This document shows, in pieces, positions 15,296-23,173 of a DNA stretch of 35,487 nt. The translations under genes were made by a program, and so were the position numbers. Every line of letters starts with the position of its first letter. Positions within the stretch are counted from its first letter, which is position 1. Origin of the DNA: CAIXRL01 sp964619155 (lineage in GTDB: Bacteria; Eisenbacteria; RBG-16-71-46); contig CAZUEM010000022.1 in assembly GCA_964619155.1 (NCBI GenBank), forward strand, positions 1 to 35,487. Reading direction: 5' to 3'. The notes under the pieces are model-generated. The model saw nothing but the letters and a program-made list of their open reading frames with translations. It ran no database searches and was not told the origin of the DNA.

Positions 15296-17556
15296 TCAAC
15301 GGGTCACGACGATGCGCCGCGACGCCGCTCGTCCCTCCCACTCGAACCGCGCGAAGTAGAGCCCGGGCGCGAGGCCCGCGAGCGGCAGCACCGCCGACTG
15401 CGGACCGGCCTCGCGCGCCGCGCCCACGAGCACGTCCGCGACGCGGCGGCCCTGCACGTCCACGAGCCGCACGCTCACGCGTCCGGCCGCGGGCAGCGTG
15501 AAGCGCAGCGTCGCCGCGCCGCGCGCGGGGTTGGGCGCGCAGGGACNNNNNNNNNNNNNNNNNNNNNNNNNNNNNNNNNNNNNNNNNNNNNNNNNNNNNN
15601 NNNNNNNNNNNNNNNNNNNNNNNNNNNNNNNNNNNNNNNNNNNNNNTCGATCGCGGGCCGGAACGGCAGCGCGAGCCCGGCCGAGTCGTCGAGGCAGGCG
15701 ATGCCCGGCACGGTCGCCCCGCCCGCCTGCGTGAACAGCCCGAGCGCGTAAATGCCGCCCGGGCCCGGCGCGACGCGCAGCGCGGTCATGTCGGCGCCGG
15801 GGTTCCAGTCGGTGGCGAGCCCGGTAGCCGCATCGAGCGCCGCGAGGTGCCAGCGGTGCGCGCCGCCCGCGGTCGTGAAGCCGCCCGCGAGGTAGACGAC
15901 GTCACCCGCGGACGTGACGTCGTAAGGCATCTCGTTGACGAGCGGCCGCCACGCCGTGAGCGCCCCGGTGGTGGCGTCCACCGCCGCGAGTTTCGACTGC
16001 GTCTCGGCGCCGAAGGCGTAGAAGCCGCCGCTCAGGTAGACCACCGACCCGTCCGCGTCGAGCGACTGCACCATGCCGTTCGGCTCGGGGGCCCACGCCC
16101 GGAGCGCGCCCGTCGTCGCGTCCACGGCGGCGGCGAAGTTGCGGTCCACGCCTCCCACCTGCGTGAACTCGCCGCCCATGTAGACGGTCGAGCCCGCGAC
16201 GTCGAGGGCGTACACGCTCTGGTTGGGCGCGGGGTTCCAGGCGGTCGCGAGCCCGGTCGTGACGTCGAACGCGGCGGCGTTCGTGCGCGCGGCGCCGCCG
16301 ATGCCGAGGAACGCGCCGCCCACGAACAGCCGCCCGCCAGCGACGGAGAGCGCGTTGACGTCGTCGAACGCGCATGGGTCCCACGCGGTCGGCGCACCGG
16401 TGGCCGTGGCGATCGCCGCGATCATGCGGCGCGGCGTCGAGCCGATGGCGAGGAACTTGCCGCCCGCGTACACGGTCGAGCCGCTCACGGCGAGGGCGTT
16501 GACCTGCGCGTTGGCCGACGGGTTCCAGGCCGTGGGCGCGCCGGTCGCCGGGTCGAGCGCCGCGAGCCGCAGCCGCTGCGTCGTGTTCACGTTCACGAAC
16601 TGCCCGCCGACGTAGATCGCCGAGGCCGTCGGCGCGATGGCCCACACGGCCCCGTCCAGGGTCGGCGCCCAGCCCGTGATGGTGCCGGTGCCGGTGTCGA
16701 ACGAGGCGAGGCGCTGGCGCGTCGTCGAGGCGCCGAAGCGCGTGAACTGTCCGCCCACCCAGAGCGTCGTTCCGGACGTCGCGAGCGAATACACCTCCTG
16801 GTCGGGCTGCGGGTTCCAGCTGGTGGCGAGGCCGGTCGTCGCGGCGAGCGCCGCGAGCCGCGGCCGAGTCGCGCCGCCGATAGTGTTGAAGCGGCCGCCC
16901 GCGTACACGACGGCGCCGACCTTGAGCAGCGCGAAGACGACCCCGTTCGTGCCGGTCGTCCATGCGGTCGCGGCGCCGGTCGTGCTGTCGAGCGAGGCGA
17001 AGAAGCCGCGCGCGGCGCCGCCCGCCTGCGAGAACTCGCCGCCCACCACGACCTCGGCGCCGTTCAGGACGAGCGAGCGCACGATGCCGTTCGTGCCCGG
17101 GTTCCAGGGCGCGATCGCGCCGTTGGCGCGGATGTGCGCGAGGTTGGCGCGCGGCAGCGGGCCGACGTGCGTGAACGAGCCGCCCACGTACCAGCCGCCG
17201 CCGCCGTCGGGCACGGCGGCGTTCACGGTCCCGGCGATGCGCGGCCAGTGCGCGACGAGGTTGCCCCCGGCGACGTCGAAGGGAACGCCGCCGCCCGTGC
17301 ACGGGCCGACGGCCGAGAAGTGCCCGCCGACGTAGAGCGTGCCGCCCGAGAGCGCCATCGCGTACGTGACGCCGCTGTGGATCCAGAATGTCGAGTCGGC
17401 CTGCTGCGCGCGCGCGGCGGGCGCGGAGAGCGCGAGCGCGGCGGCGAGGAGCGCGGCCGCGAGCGCGGCGCGCGAGTGACGGGCGGGAAACGCGCGGCCG
17501 GCGGGCGCGGGCGCATCGGCATGCGCCCGGCCGCGAACGCTGGACGACCGGATCAT
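15296..17556 (-). CDS. Secreted delta-60-like repeat propeller protein with FlgD-like C-terminus, interrupted by assembly gap
   Basis: The N-terminal part (17556 down to 15647) starts MIRSSSVRGRAHADAP with GAGG upstream and has a signal peptide (AALAAALLAAALALSAPAARAQ). It then repeats a unit of about 50 residues roughly twelve times: VYxLxxxGxTxYVGGxFTxxGG, then RxRLAALDxxTGxxTxWNP. This resembles delta-60/DUF5122 propeller repeats of surface proteins. The gap 15547-15646 follows. On the other side the frame reading APNPARGAATLRFTLP, VRLVDVQGRRV and GLYFARFEWEG is a FlgD-like C-terminal domain ending at 15296. The two parts are in different frames if the gap is taken as 100 bases, so its true length is unknown. 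One gene is the simplest reading, though two cannot be excluded. Function: probable surface display or adhesion. Confidence 0.75.
15547..15646. other. Assembly gap (100 Ns)
   Basis: A run of exactly 100 Ns, the usual filler for a scaffold join of unknown length. It lies inside the repeat-protein gene, where near-identical repeats would hinder assembly. Confidence 0.98.
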
Positions 17557-17784
17557 GGCGGACCTCGCGGGTGGCGGCCGCGGGCGGCCGCCTTCGCGGC
17601 GGGGCGGCATGCGCTCCGCGCGGGCGGCGCCGCGCCCGCGGCGCCTCGTGACGTGCACGAGCTTCCCGCCCCCGCGCCCGCAACGGCAACGCCGCGCGTC
17701 CCCCCGCGGGGAGACGGCGCGGCGCGCGTGATCAGGAACGGTTGAGAGGAGAGAACGCGCCGGGCGCGCCGGCGGTTCCTCGAT

Positions 17785-18234
17785 TCACCTCAGGTGCTCG
17801 AGGTCGTCGAGGTCCTTGTGGCGTCCAGCCGCCTGTTTGTTCGCTCGCAGGTCGTCCAGGCCGATTACGCCGACCGGCAGCCCCTGGACGTCCATGACGA
17901 TCCGCCGCGCGTAGCAGTCCTCAAACTTCACTCCTGAGATGCCGGTGGCGATCTCGATGCGGATCGGCGGAGTGCCCATCCGGATCATGCGATCCGGCTC
18001 CAGGAAGAGCGTCGTCGAGAGCTCGGGCGATTCGAATCCGAACTCGCGAACCGCCCGCGCCAACTTCGCCGCGTTGTCGGGCGTCACGCGAACCCAGACA
18101 TCCATGTCGCCCGTGGCGCGCGGGTACCCGTGATAGGCCACCGCGTAGCCGCCGATCAGGAGGTACTCAACCCGATGCGAGTCGAGCAACCTCAAGAACT
18201 CGATGAAGTCGGGCGGAAGTCGCAGTTCGGCCAT
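17785..18234 (-). CDS. Nucleotidyltransferase-fold protein (DUF6036 / AbiEii-like), possible toxin-antitoxin partner
   Basis: A 149-residue protein with the N-terminal signature of small nucleotidyltransferases: EYLLIGGYAVAYHGYPRATG followed by DMDVWV (D43 and D45 as the paired metal-binding acids), a third acidic strand RIEIATGISG, and the C-terminal helix HKDLDDLEHLR typical of the group. Members transfer nucleotides to unknown targets, and several act as toxins or antitoxins. The ATG at 18232-18234 lies within the upstream small gene, so the two overlap by 68 bases and are probably translated together; AGGTGA precedes the ATG. The GC content is slightly lower than that of neighbours, which fits a mobile accessory module. 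A toxin-antitoxin role is inference from the pairing. Confidence 0.8.
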   Translation of the reverse strand: MAELRLPPDFIEFLRLLDSHRVEYLLIGGYAVAYHGYPRATGDMDVWVRVTPDNAAKLARAVREFGFESPELSTTLFLEPDRMIRMGTPPIRIEIATGISGVKFEDCYARRIVMDVQGLPVGVIGLDDLRANKQAAGRHKDLDDLEHLR

Positions 18235-18367
18235 AGTTCACCTGTCGCAGGTACTCCACCATCTCGAGGCGCTCACCGGCGGACCGCGAACGCCACCACG
18301 CGGCATCCCTCGGCTCGTCGGCCAGCGTATGGACCGTCAGGACCGTCCTGTCCATCTTCCACGCCAT
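18167..18367 (-). CDS. Small protein overlapping the nucleotidyltransferase gene
   Basis: A 66-residue cytoplasmic protein (MAWKMDRTVLTVHTLADEPR...). Its middle, WWRSRSAGERLEMVEYLRQVNYG, followed by LHRVLEVARL, is a pattern I know from short proteins that commonly precede DUF6036-type nucleotidyltransferases; no function is established. The ATG at 18365-18367 is supported by GGGAG 7 bases upstream; an internal ATG (MDRTV) is an alternative. Its last 68 bases overlap the nucleotidyltransferase gene in a different frame, unusually long for chance overlap and a sign of tight coupling. It lies 88 bases downstream of rho. It may be an antitoxin or a partner subunit, which is inference. Confidence 0.7.
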   Translation of the reverse strand: MAWKMDRTVLTVHTLADEPRDAAWWRSRSAGERLEMVEYLRQVNYGRTATSARLHRVLEVARLASG

Positions 18368-18419
18368 GCAGCTTCTCCCGGAAGAGGGCCGTAGCGTTCT
18401 TCTCGCGAAATCGGCGGCG

Positions 18420-18425
18420 AGCATA
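18420..18425 (-). promoter_or_regulatory. -10-like TATGCT box before the small gene / nucleotidyltransferase pair
   Basis: GGCTATGCTCGCC on the minus strand, 52 bases before the ATG at 18367 and inside the short gap after rho, so the pair may have its own promoter besides read-through from rho. Confidence 0.35.
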
Positions 18426-18455
18426 GCCGATCGGGCACCCGCCGCGGCGGGCCGG

Positions 18456-19778
<1,323 letters not shown>

Positions 19779-20104
19779 TCGGGTTCGCCTTGGGATGGTG
19801 TGGGCGTCCGCCCCACGGCGCGCCGAGGGCGCGCGTGCGACGGGGTGGCCGTGGACGGCGCCGCGCGCCGCTGGCCGGATGGAATGAGGGGTGTGGAACG
19901 ACCGCCCGTGGATGGCAGGGGCGGGGACTGCGGAGAGTTCCTCGGTGGCTCGAAGCGGGAAGCGATTCGGGAAGCACCGGCGGGGCCGGCGGGACGTCTC
20001 TCGGGGATGTGGGTCGGGAAGGCCTTGCGTCCGGGGGCCCGAGGGGCCTCGGGCGGGTGCCGCCGGCGCGCGGGTGGTGGTGCGCGCCTGTCGCGACGCC
20101 CGGA
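19779..20104 (-). promoter_or_regulatory. Long C-rich rho leader
   Basis: About 320 bases between the rho promoter and its ATG without a credible gene. On the transcribed minus strand there are several G-poor, C-rich stretches (for example CTTCCCGACCCACATCCCC and GTTCCACACCCCTCATTCC), the kind of sequence Rho binds. Rho autoregulates through its leader in other bacteria; the same is likely here but is inference. Confidence 0.5.
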
Positions 20105-20134
20105 AATTTAGTGAGCCGCGTGAGGGAGTGTCAA
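20105..20134 (-). promoter_or_regulatory. rho: Sigma70-type promoter of rho
   Basis: On the minus strand a perfect -35 TTGACA (20129-20134) is followed after 18 bases by TAAATT (20105-20110). This AT-rich island stands out in a region otherwise near 75% GC. The start of transcription would be near 20098. Confidence 0.65.
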
Positions 20135-20373
20135 GAACTGGAATGCGAACGCCGGGCCACCCGATGCGCTGCCGGGGTTTTCGGCCCGCGGCCCCGGGCG
20201 CTGAAGAGCGGCGACGGCTCGCGGGCGGCCGGATGCCCCGTGCAAATCCGCCCCGCGCCCGCGTGCGCTTCGCAGCGCGGGCGGGGCCCGGAGAGGCCGG
20301 GACGCCGGGGCACACGCGCGCGGACCGTTGCGCCGCAAGGGGAATCCCGCGATTCAGCCCCCGTTCAGCGCGG

Positions 20374-20389
20374 TGGCACCGCCATTGCT
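20374..20389 (+). promoter_or_regulatory. Sigma54 (RpoN) promoter upstream of the S41 peptidase
   Basis: TGGCACCGCCATTGCT matches the consensus TGGCAC-N5-TTGCW at every position, with GG and GC exactly 10 bases apart. It points towards the S41 gene; the transcript would start near 20400, leaving a leader of about 285 bases. Sigma54 promoters need an NtrC-type activator, and one is encoded at 25370-26746, though no link is shown. Confidence 0.6.
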
Positions 20390-20476
20390 CGAGTGATCCG
20401 GTGCGGGGCGCGCGGGTCGCGTCCTACCATCCGAGCCTGCCATCTCCAGCGCGGCTCGCGTCCCCGCGACTGCTGC

Positions 20477-20508
20477 CGGAACGCCGGTCTCCCTGGGCCG
20501 GCGTTTCG
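20477..20508 (+). other. Hairpin in the S41 leader
   Basis: Arms 20477-20487 and 20498-20508 form an 11-bp stem with one G-U pair around a 10-base loop, about 80 bases downstream of the predicted sigma54 start. The rest of 20390-20686 holds no convincing gene or tRNA; a second, tight inverted repeat (GTGCCC/GGGCAC) lies at 20535-20547. It could be an attenuator, a leader element or a small RNA end. Confidence 0.4.
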
Positions 20509-20686
20509 CATTCGTGGTCCGCCCCGCCGCGCTCGTGCCCCGGGCACAACCCTGCGCCCTCCCCGTCCGTCCAAGCTCTCCGGAACCGCCGGGCCGATGG
20601 CCCGGCCCGCGCGCGCCTTCTTCACGAGCCGCAGCACGCATCGCCCGGCGCGCGCCGCGAATCACGACTCCCACCGGAGGCTCCCC

Positions 20687-21811
20687 ATGACGCACCGCTT
20701 CGCGCTCGCCGCCCTCGCGGCGCTGCTGCTCGCCGCCCCCGCCTCGGCGCAGTCGCTCGGCGGGCCCGACGAGCCCGACACGCCCATCACCGCGAAGGAG
20801 AAGGCGGCGGTGATCGAATCGCTCGCCGTGGCCGTGCGCGACCGCTACGTGTTCCCCGACAAGGGCGCCGAGCTGGCGAAGATCCTGCGCCGGCGGCACG
20901 CGAACAAGGAATACGACCGCATCACCGGCTCGAAGGAGTTCGCCGACTCGCTGCTCGCGCACATGCAGGACTACACGAAGGACCGGCACATGCGCGTCCA
21001 CTACCGGCACGAGCCGTTCCCGGTGCGCGAGGACCGCGAGGACGGTCCGCACGACGCCGAGCGCGCCCGGCAGCTCGAGGAGATGCGCGTCCGCAACTTC
21101 GGCTTCGAGCGCGTCGAGCGGCTCGCGGGCAACGTCGGCTACCTCGACCTGCGCATGTTCGCCGGCTTGCCGGAAGCGCAGCCCACCGCGATCGCGGCCA
21201 TGAACTTCCTCGCCAACACCGACGCGATCATCGTGGACCTGCGCCGCAACGGCGGCGGCAGCCCGGGCATGATCGCGACGCTGCTCACCTACTTCGTCGA
21301 GCCCGGGGCGCGGCTGCACATCAACGACTTCTACGAGCGCGAGGGCGACCGCACGGTGCAGTTCCACACCGCCTCGTACGTGCCGGGGCCGAGGCTCGCC
21401 GGCAAGCCGCTCTACGTGCTGACCAGCAACCGCACGGGCTCGGCCGCCGAGGAGTTCGCCTACGACGTGCAGACGCACGAGCTGGGCACGCTGGTCGGCG
21501 CGGTCACGGCGGGCGCCGCCAACCCGGGCGGGCTGTTCCGCCTGAGCGAGCACCTCGCGGCGTTCATCGCGACGGGGCGCGCGATCAACCCGGTGACGAA
21601 GACCAACTGGGAAGGCGTCGGCGTCAAGCCCGACCAGGCCGTCGCGCCCGAGACCGCGCGGCGCGTGGCGCACGTCGCGGCGCTCGAGAAGCTGATGGCC
21701 TCGGCGAGCGGCGACCGCAAGGCCCTGCTCCAGCGGGCGCTCGAGCAGGCGAAGGGCGCGCCCGACGACCCGGCCGAGGACTTCGTCCGCCCCGTGCGGC
21801 GCGCGCGCTGA
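20687..21811 (+). CDS. Secreted S41-family serine peptidase (IRBP-like)
   Basis: A 374-residue exported protein of peptidase family S41. The signal peptide is clear (MTHRFALAALAALLLAAPASAQ, cleavage near residue 21). An N-terminal helical domain (about 35-110) of the kind found in IRBP-type S41 proteins precedes the catalytic domain, which has GNVGYLDLRMFAG, the IIVDLRRNGGGSPGM loop (182-195) and the nucleophile serine S252 in TSNRTGSAAEEFAYD. No PDZ domain is present, unlike in CtpA-type processing proteases. Natural substrate unknown; it probably trims peptides in the periplasm. The ATG at 20687 is fixed by GGAGG 7 bases upstream. It is a single-gene unit between a sigma54-type promoter and a strong terminator hairpin. 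Confidence 0.92.
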   Translation: MTHRFALAALAALLLAAPASAQSLGGPDEPDTPITAKEKAAVIESLAVAVRDRYVFPDKGAELAKILRRRHANKEYDRITGSKEFADSLLAHMQDYTKDRHMRVHYRHEPFPVREDREDGPHDAERARQLEEMRVRNFGFERVERLAGNVGYLDLRMFAGLPEAQPTAIAAMNFLANTDAIIVDLRRNGGGSPGMIATLLTYFVEPGARLHINDFYEREGDRTVQFHTASYVPGPRLAGKPLYVLTSNRTGSAAEEFAYDVQTHELGTLVGAVTAGAANPGGLFRLSEHLAAFIATGRAINPVTKTNWEGVGVKPDQAVAPETARRVAHVAALEKLMASASGDRKALLQRALEQAKGAPDDPAEDFVRPVRRAR

Positions 21812-21835
21812 GCCGGCCCGCACGGCCGCGGGCAT

Positions 21836-21869
21836 GAAGGCCCGCCGCGGAGCGTCGCGGCGGGCCTTC
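21836..21869. terminator. Bidirectional terminator hairpin between the S41 and YbbR genes
   Basis: A perfect 13-bp stem (21836-21848 with 21857-21869, GAAGGCCCGCCGC and its complement) around an 8-base loop, between two convergent genes. There is no U-tract on the plus strand. Confidence 0.7.
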
Positions 21870-21886
21870 GCGTCCCGGGCGGGGTC

Positions 21887-22546
21887 TCAGTCCCGCGTGA
21901 GCGCGACCTTGACGCGCACGAGCGACGGCTCGCTGGTGCACCAGTCGGGCAACGAGGCGGGCGCGAGCTCGGCGCGCACCGTGTCGCGGCGCCCGGCGAC
22001 CGAGAGCGGCGCCAGCACGAGCGAGTCGAGCGCGTCCAGCGCGCCGCGGGCGCCCGTGACCTCGACGGTCCGCGGCTCGACCTGCAGGCCGCCGCGGAAC
22101 TCGTAGCCTGCCGCCGGCTCGCCCTCGATCCGCGCCGCGACCGGCAGCGTGCGCGTCACCCTGTGGTCGATGTCGATCTCGATCATGCGCGGGCCGATCA
22201 GGTTCTCGACCGTGACGCCCTGCTCGGACATCGGCAGGTCCGCCGGCGTGAGCGCGCGGCTGAAGCGGCCGGTTCCCGCGCCGAGCAGCGAGAGCTTCAG
22301 GCGCGGCTCGCGCACGCGCATGCCGATCAACTGCTTCCAGGTGCCGCGCATCTGCGACTGCACCACCGCGGGCGCGGGCCCGCTCAGCGCGAGCGAGTCG
22401 GGCAGGTCGGTGAACTCGACCGGGAACGACAGCAGCATGACCGTGGTCCGGTCGGTGTACACGTTGAGGTACACCGCGACCGCGAGCAGCAGCGCCGTGA
22501 ACTTGAGCCCGAGGTTGTCGAACAGGAAGCCGCGCAGGACGTTCAT
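21887..22546 (-). CDS. YbbR-domain membrane-anchored protein (CdaR-like)
   Basis: A 219-residue protein with an N-terminal membrane anchor (FDNLGLKFTALLLAVAVYLNVYT, residues 9-31) and two YbbR-like beta domains facing outward. The opening NLGLKFTALLLAVAVYLNV followed by a short loop and FPVEFTDLPDSL is typical of the family. In Firmicutes CdaR carries four YbbR domains and regulates the diadenylate cyclase CdaA, encoded next to it. Here no cyclase gene lies nearby, and the protein is short. The later segments GPRMIEIDIDHRVTRTLPV and EVTGARGALDALDSLVLAPL show the domain repeat. The ATG at 22544-22546 has no ribosome site, and a TATGCT box lies 9 bases upstream. Function in this organism unknown. 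Confidence 0.82.
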   Translation of the reverse strand: MNVLRGFLFDNLGLKFTALLLAVAVYLNVYTDRTTVMLLSFPVEFTDLPDSLALSGPAPAVVQSQMRGTWKQLIGMRVREPRLKLSLLGAGTGRFSRALTPADLPMSEQGVTVENLIGPRMIEIDIDHRVTRTLPVAARIEGEPAAGYEFRGGLQVEPRTVEVTGARGALDALDSLVLAPLSVAGRRDTVRAELAPASLPDWCTSEPSLVRVKVALTRD

Positions 22547-22555
22547 CGCGCGCGC

Positions 22556-22561
22556 AGCATA
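22556..22561 (-). promoter_or_regulatory. -10-like TATGCT box of the YbbR gene, probably leaderless
   Basis: GTATGCTGCGCG on the minus strand, 9 bases before the ATG at 22546, nearly the same spacing as at prmC. No ribosome binding site fits between. Confidence 0.4.
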
Positions 22562-22661
22562 CGCGGGCGCCCGGCGGCGCGGAAGGGCCGCGAGGGCGCG
22601 GCCCTGCTCCTTTTGGCTACCTGCACGGCGGGGGTCCCGCGGCGCATCGTCCGCCGGTGAC

Positions 22662-22682
22662 GGGTCCGCGGAGGCCGGACCC
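22662..22682 (+). other. Leader hairpin before the molybdenum hydroxylase genes
   Basis: GGGTCCG (22662-22668) pairs with CGGACCC (22676-22682) around the loop CGGAGGC, ending 18 bases before the ATG at 22701. The loop holds GGAGG, too far from this ATG to be its ribosome site. Purpose unknown. Confidence 0.35.
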
Positions 22683-22700
22683 CGGACAGGCGGGGGAACC

Positions 22701-23165
22701 ATGATCGAAACGATCGAGTTCAAGCTCAACGGCCGTGCCGTGCGCGTCGAGACGGACGGCGAGCGCACGCTGCTCTGGGTGTTGCGCGGCGACCTGGGAC
22801 TGACGGGCACCAAGTACGGCTGCGGCGAGAGCCAGTGCGGCTCGTGCACCGTGGTCGTGGACGGCGAAGCCGTGCGCGCCTGCCGCACGCCGGTGAAGGA
22901 CGTGCGCGGACGCGAGGTGCTCACGATCGAGGGCCTGGAACGCGACGGGAAGCTGCACCCGCTGCAGGAGGCATTCGTCGAGCACGGCGGAATGCAGTGC
23001 GGCTTCTGCACCCCGGGCGTGCTGATGAGCGCCTACGCGCTGCTGCTCGAGCACCCGCGCCCGACGCGCGAGCAGATCGTCGCGGCGCTCGACGACAACC
23101 TCTGCCGGTGCGCCAACTACAAGCGCATCCTCGAGGCCGTGGAATCCGCGGCCGCGGCGAAGTGA
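22701..23165 (+). CDS. Two-[2Fe-2S] small subunit of a molybdenum hydroxylase
   Basis: A 154-residue electron-transfer subunit of the xanthine dehydrogenase / aldehyde oxidoreductase family. The N-terminal plant-ferredoxin-like domain binds the first cluster with C41, C46, C49 and C61 (YGCGESQCGSCTV and RACRTPV); the C-terminal helical domain binds the second with C100, C103, C135 and C137 (MQCGFCTPGVL and NLCRCANY). All eight ligands are present. Length is normal for a separate small subunit such as IorA. The ATG at 22701 follows a G-rich ribosome site (GGCGGGGGAACC). It is eight bases upstream of its catalytic partner; no FAD subunit gene is nearby, so electrons probably leave through a cytochrome or another carrier. 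Confidence 0.95.
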   Translation: MIETIEFKLNGRAVRVETDGERTLLWVLRGDLGLTGTKYGCGESQCGSCTVVVDGEAVRACRTPVKDVRGREVLTIEGLERDGKLHPLQEAFVEHGGMQCGFCTPGVLMSAYALLLEHPRPTREQIVAALDDNLCRCANYKRILEAVESAAAAK

Positions 23166-23173
23166 GGCGCGCC

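Noticed and set aside
15475..15546. Continuation of the repeat-protein frame across the N gap (PARPTPRAARR...)
   Set aside because: This frame only arises if the gap is taken as exactly 100 bases; the other frame gives a clear FlgD-like domain.
16446..16460. TGGCGAGGAACTTGC on the plus strand resembles a sigma54 promoter core
   Set aside because: It lies inside and antisense to the delta-60-like repeat gene with no plus-strand gene downstream, and it matches the consensus less well than the site at 20374.
20108..20338. 76-codon minus-strand frame upstream of rho
   Set aside because: Overlaps the rho promoter; composition is Arg/Ala/Pro-rich and no ribosome site is seen.
20340..20470. Possible tRNA in the gap between rho and the S41 gene
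   Set aside because: No cloverleaf with a TTC-containing T-arm and paired acceptor ends could be formed; the region is better explained by the sigma54 site.
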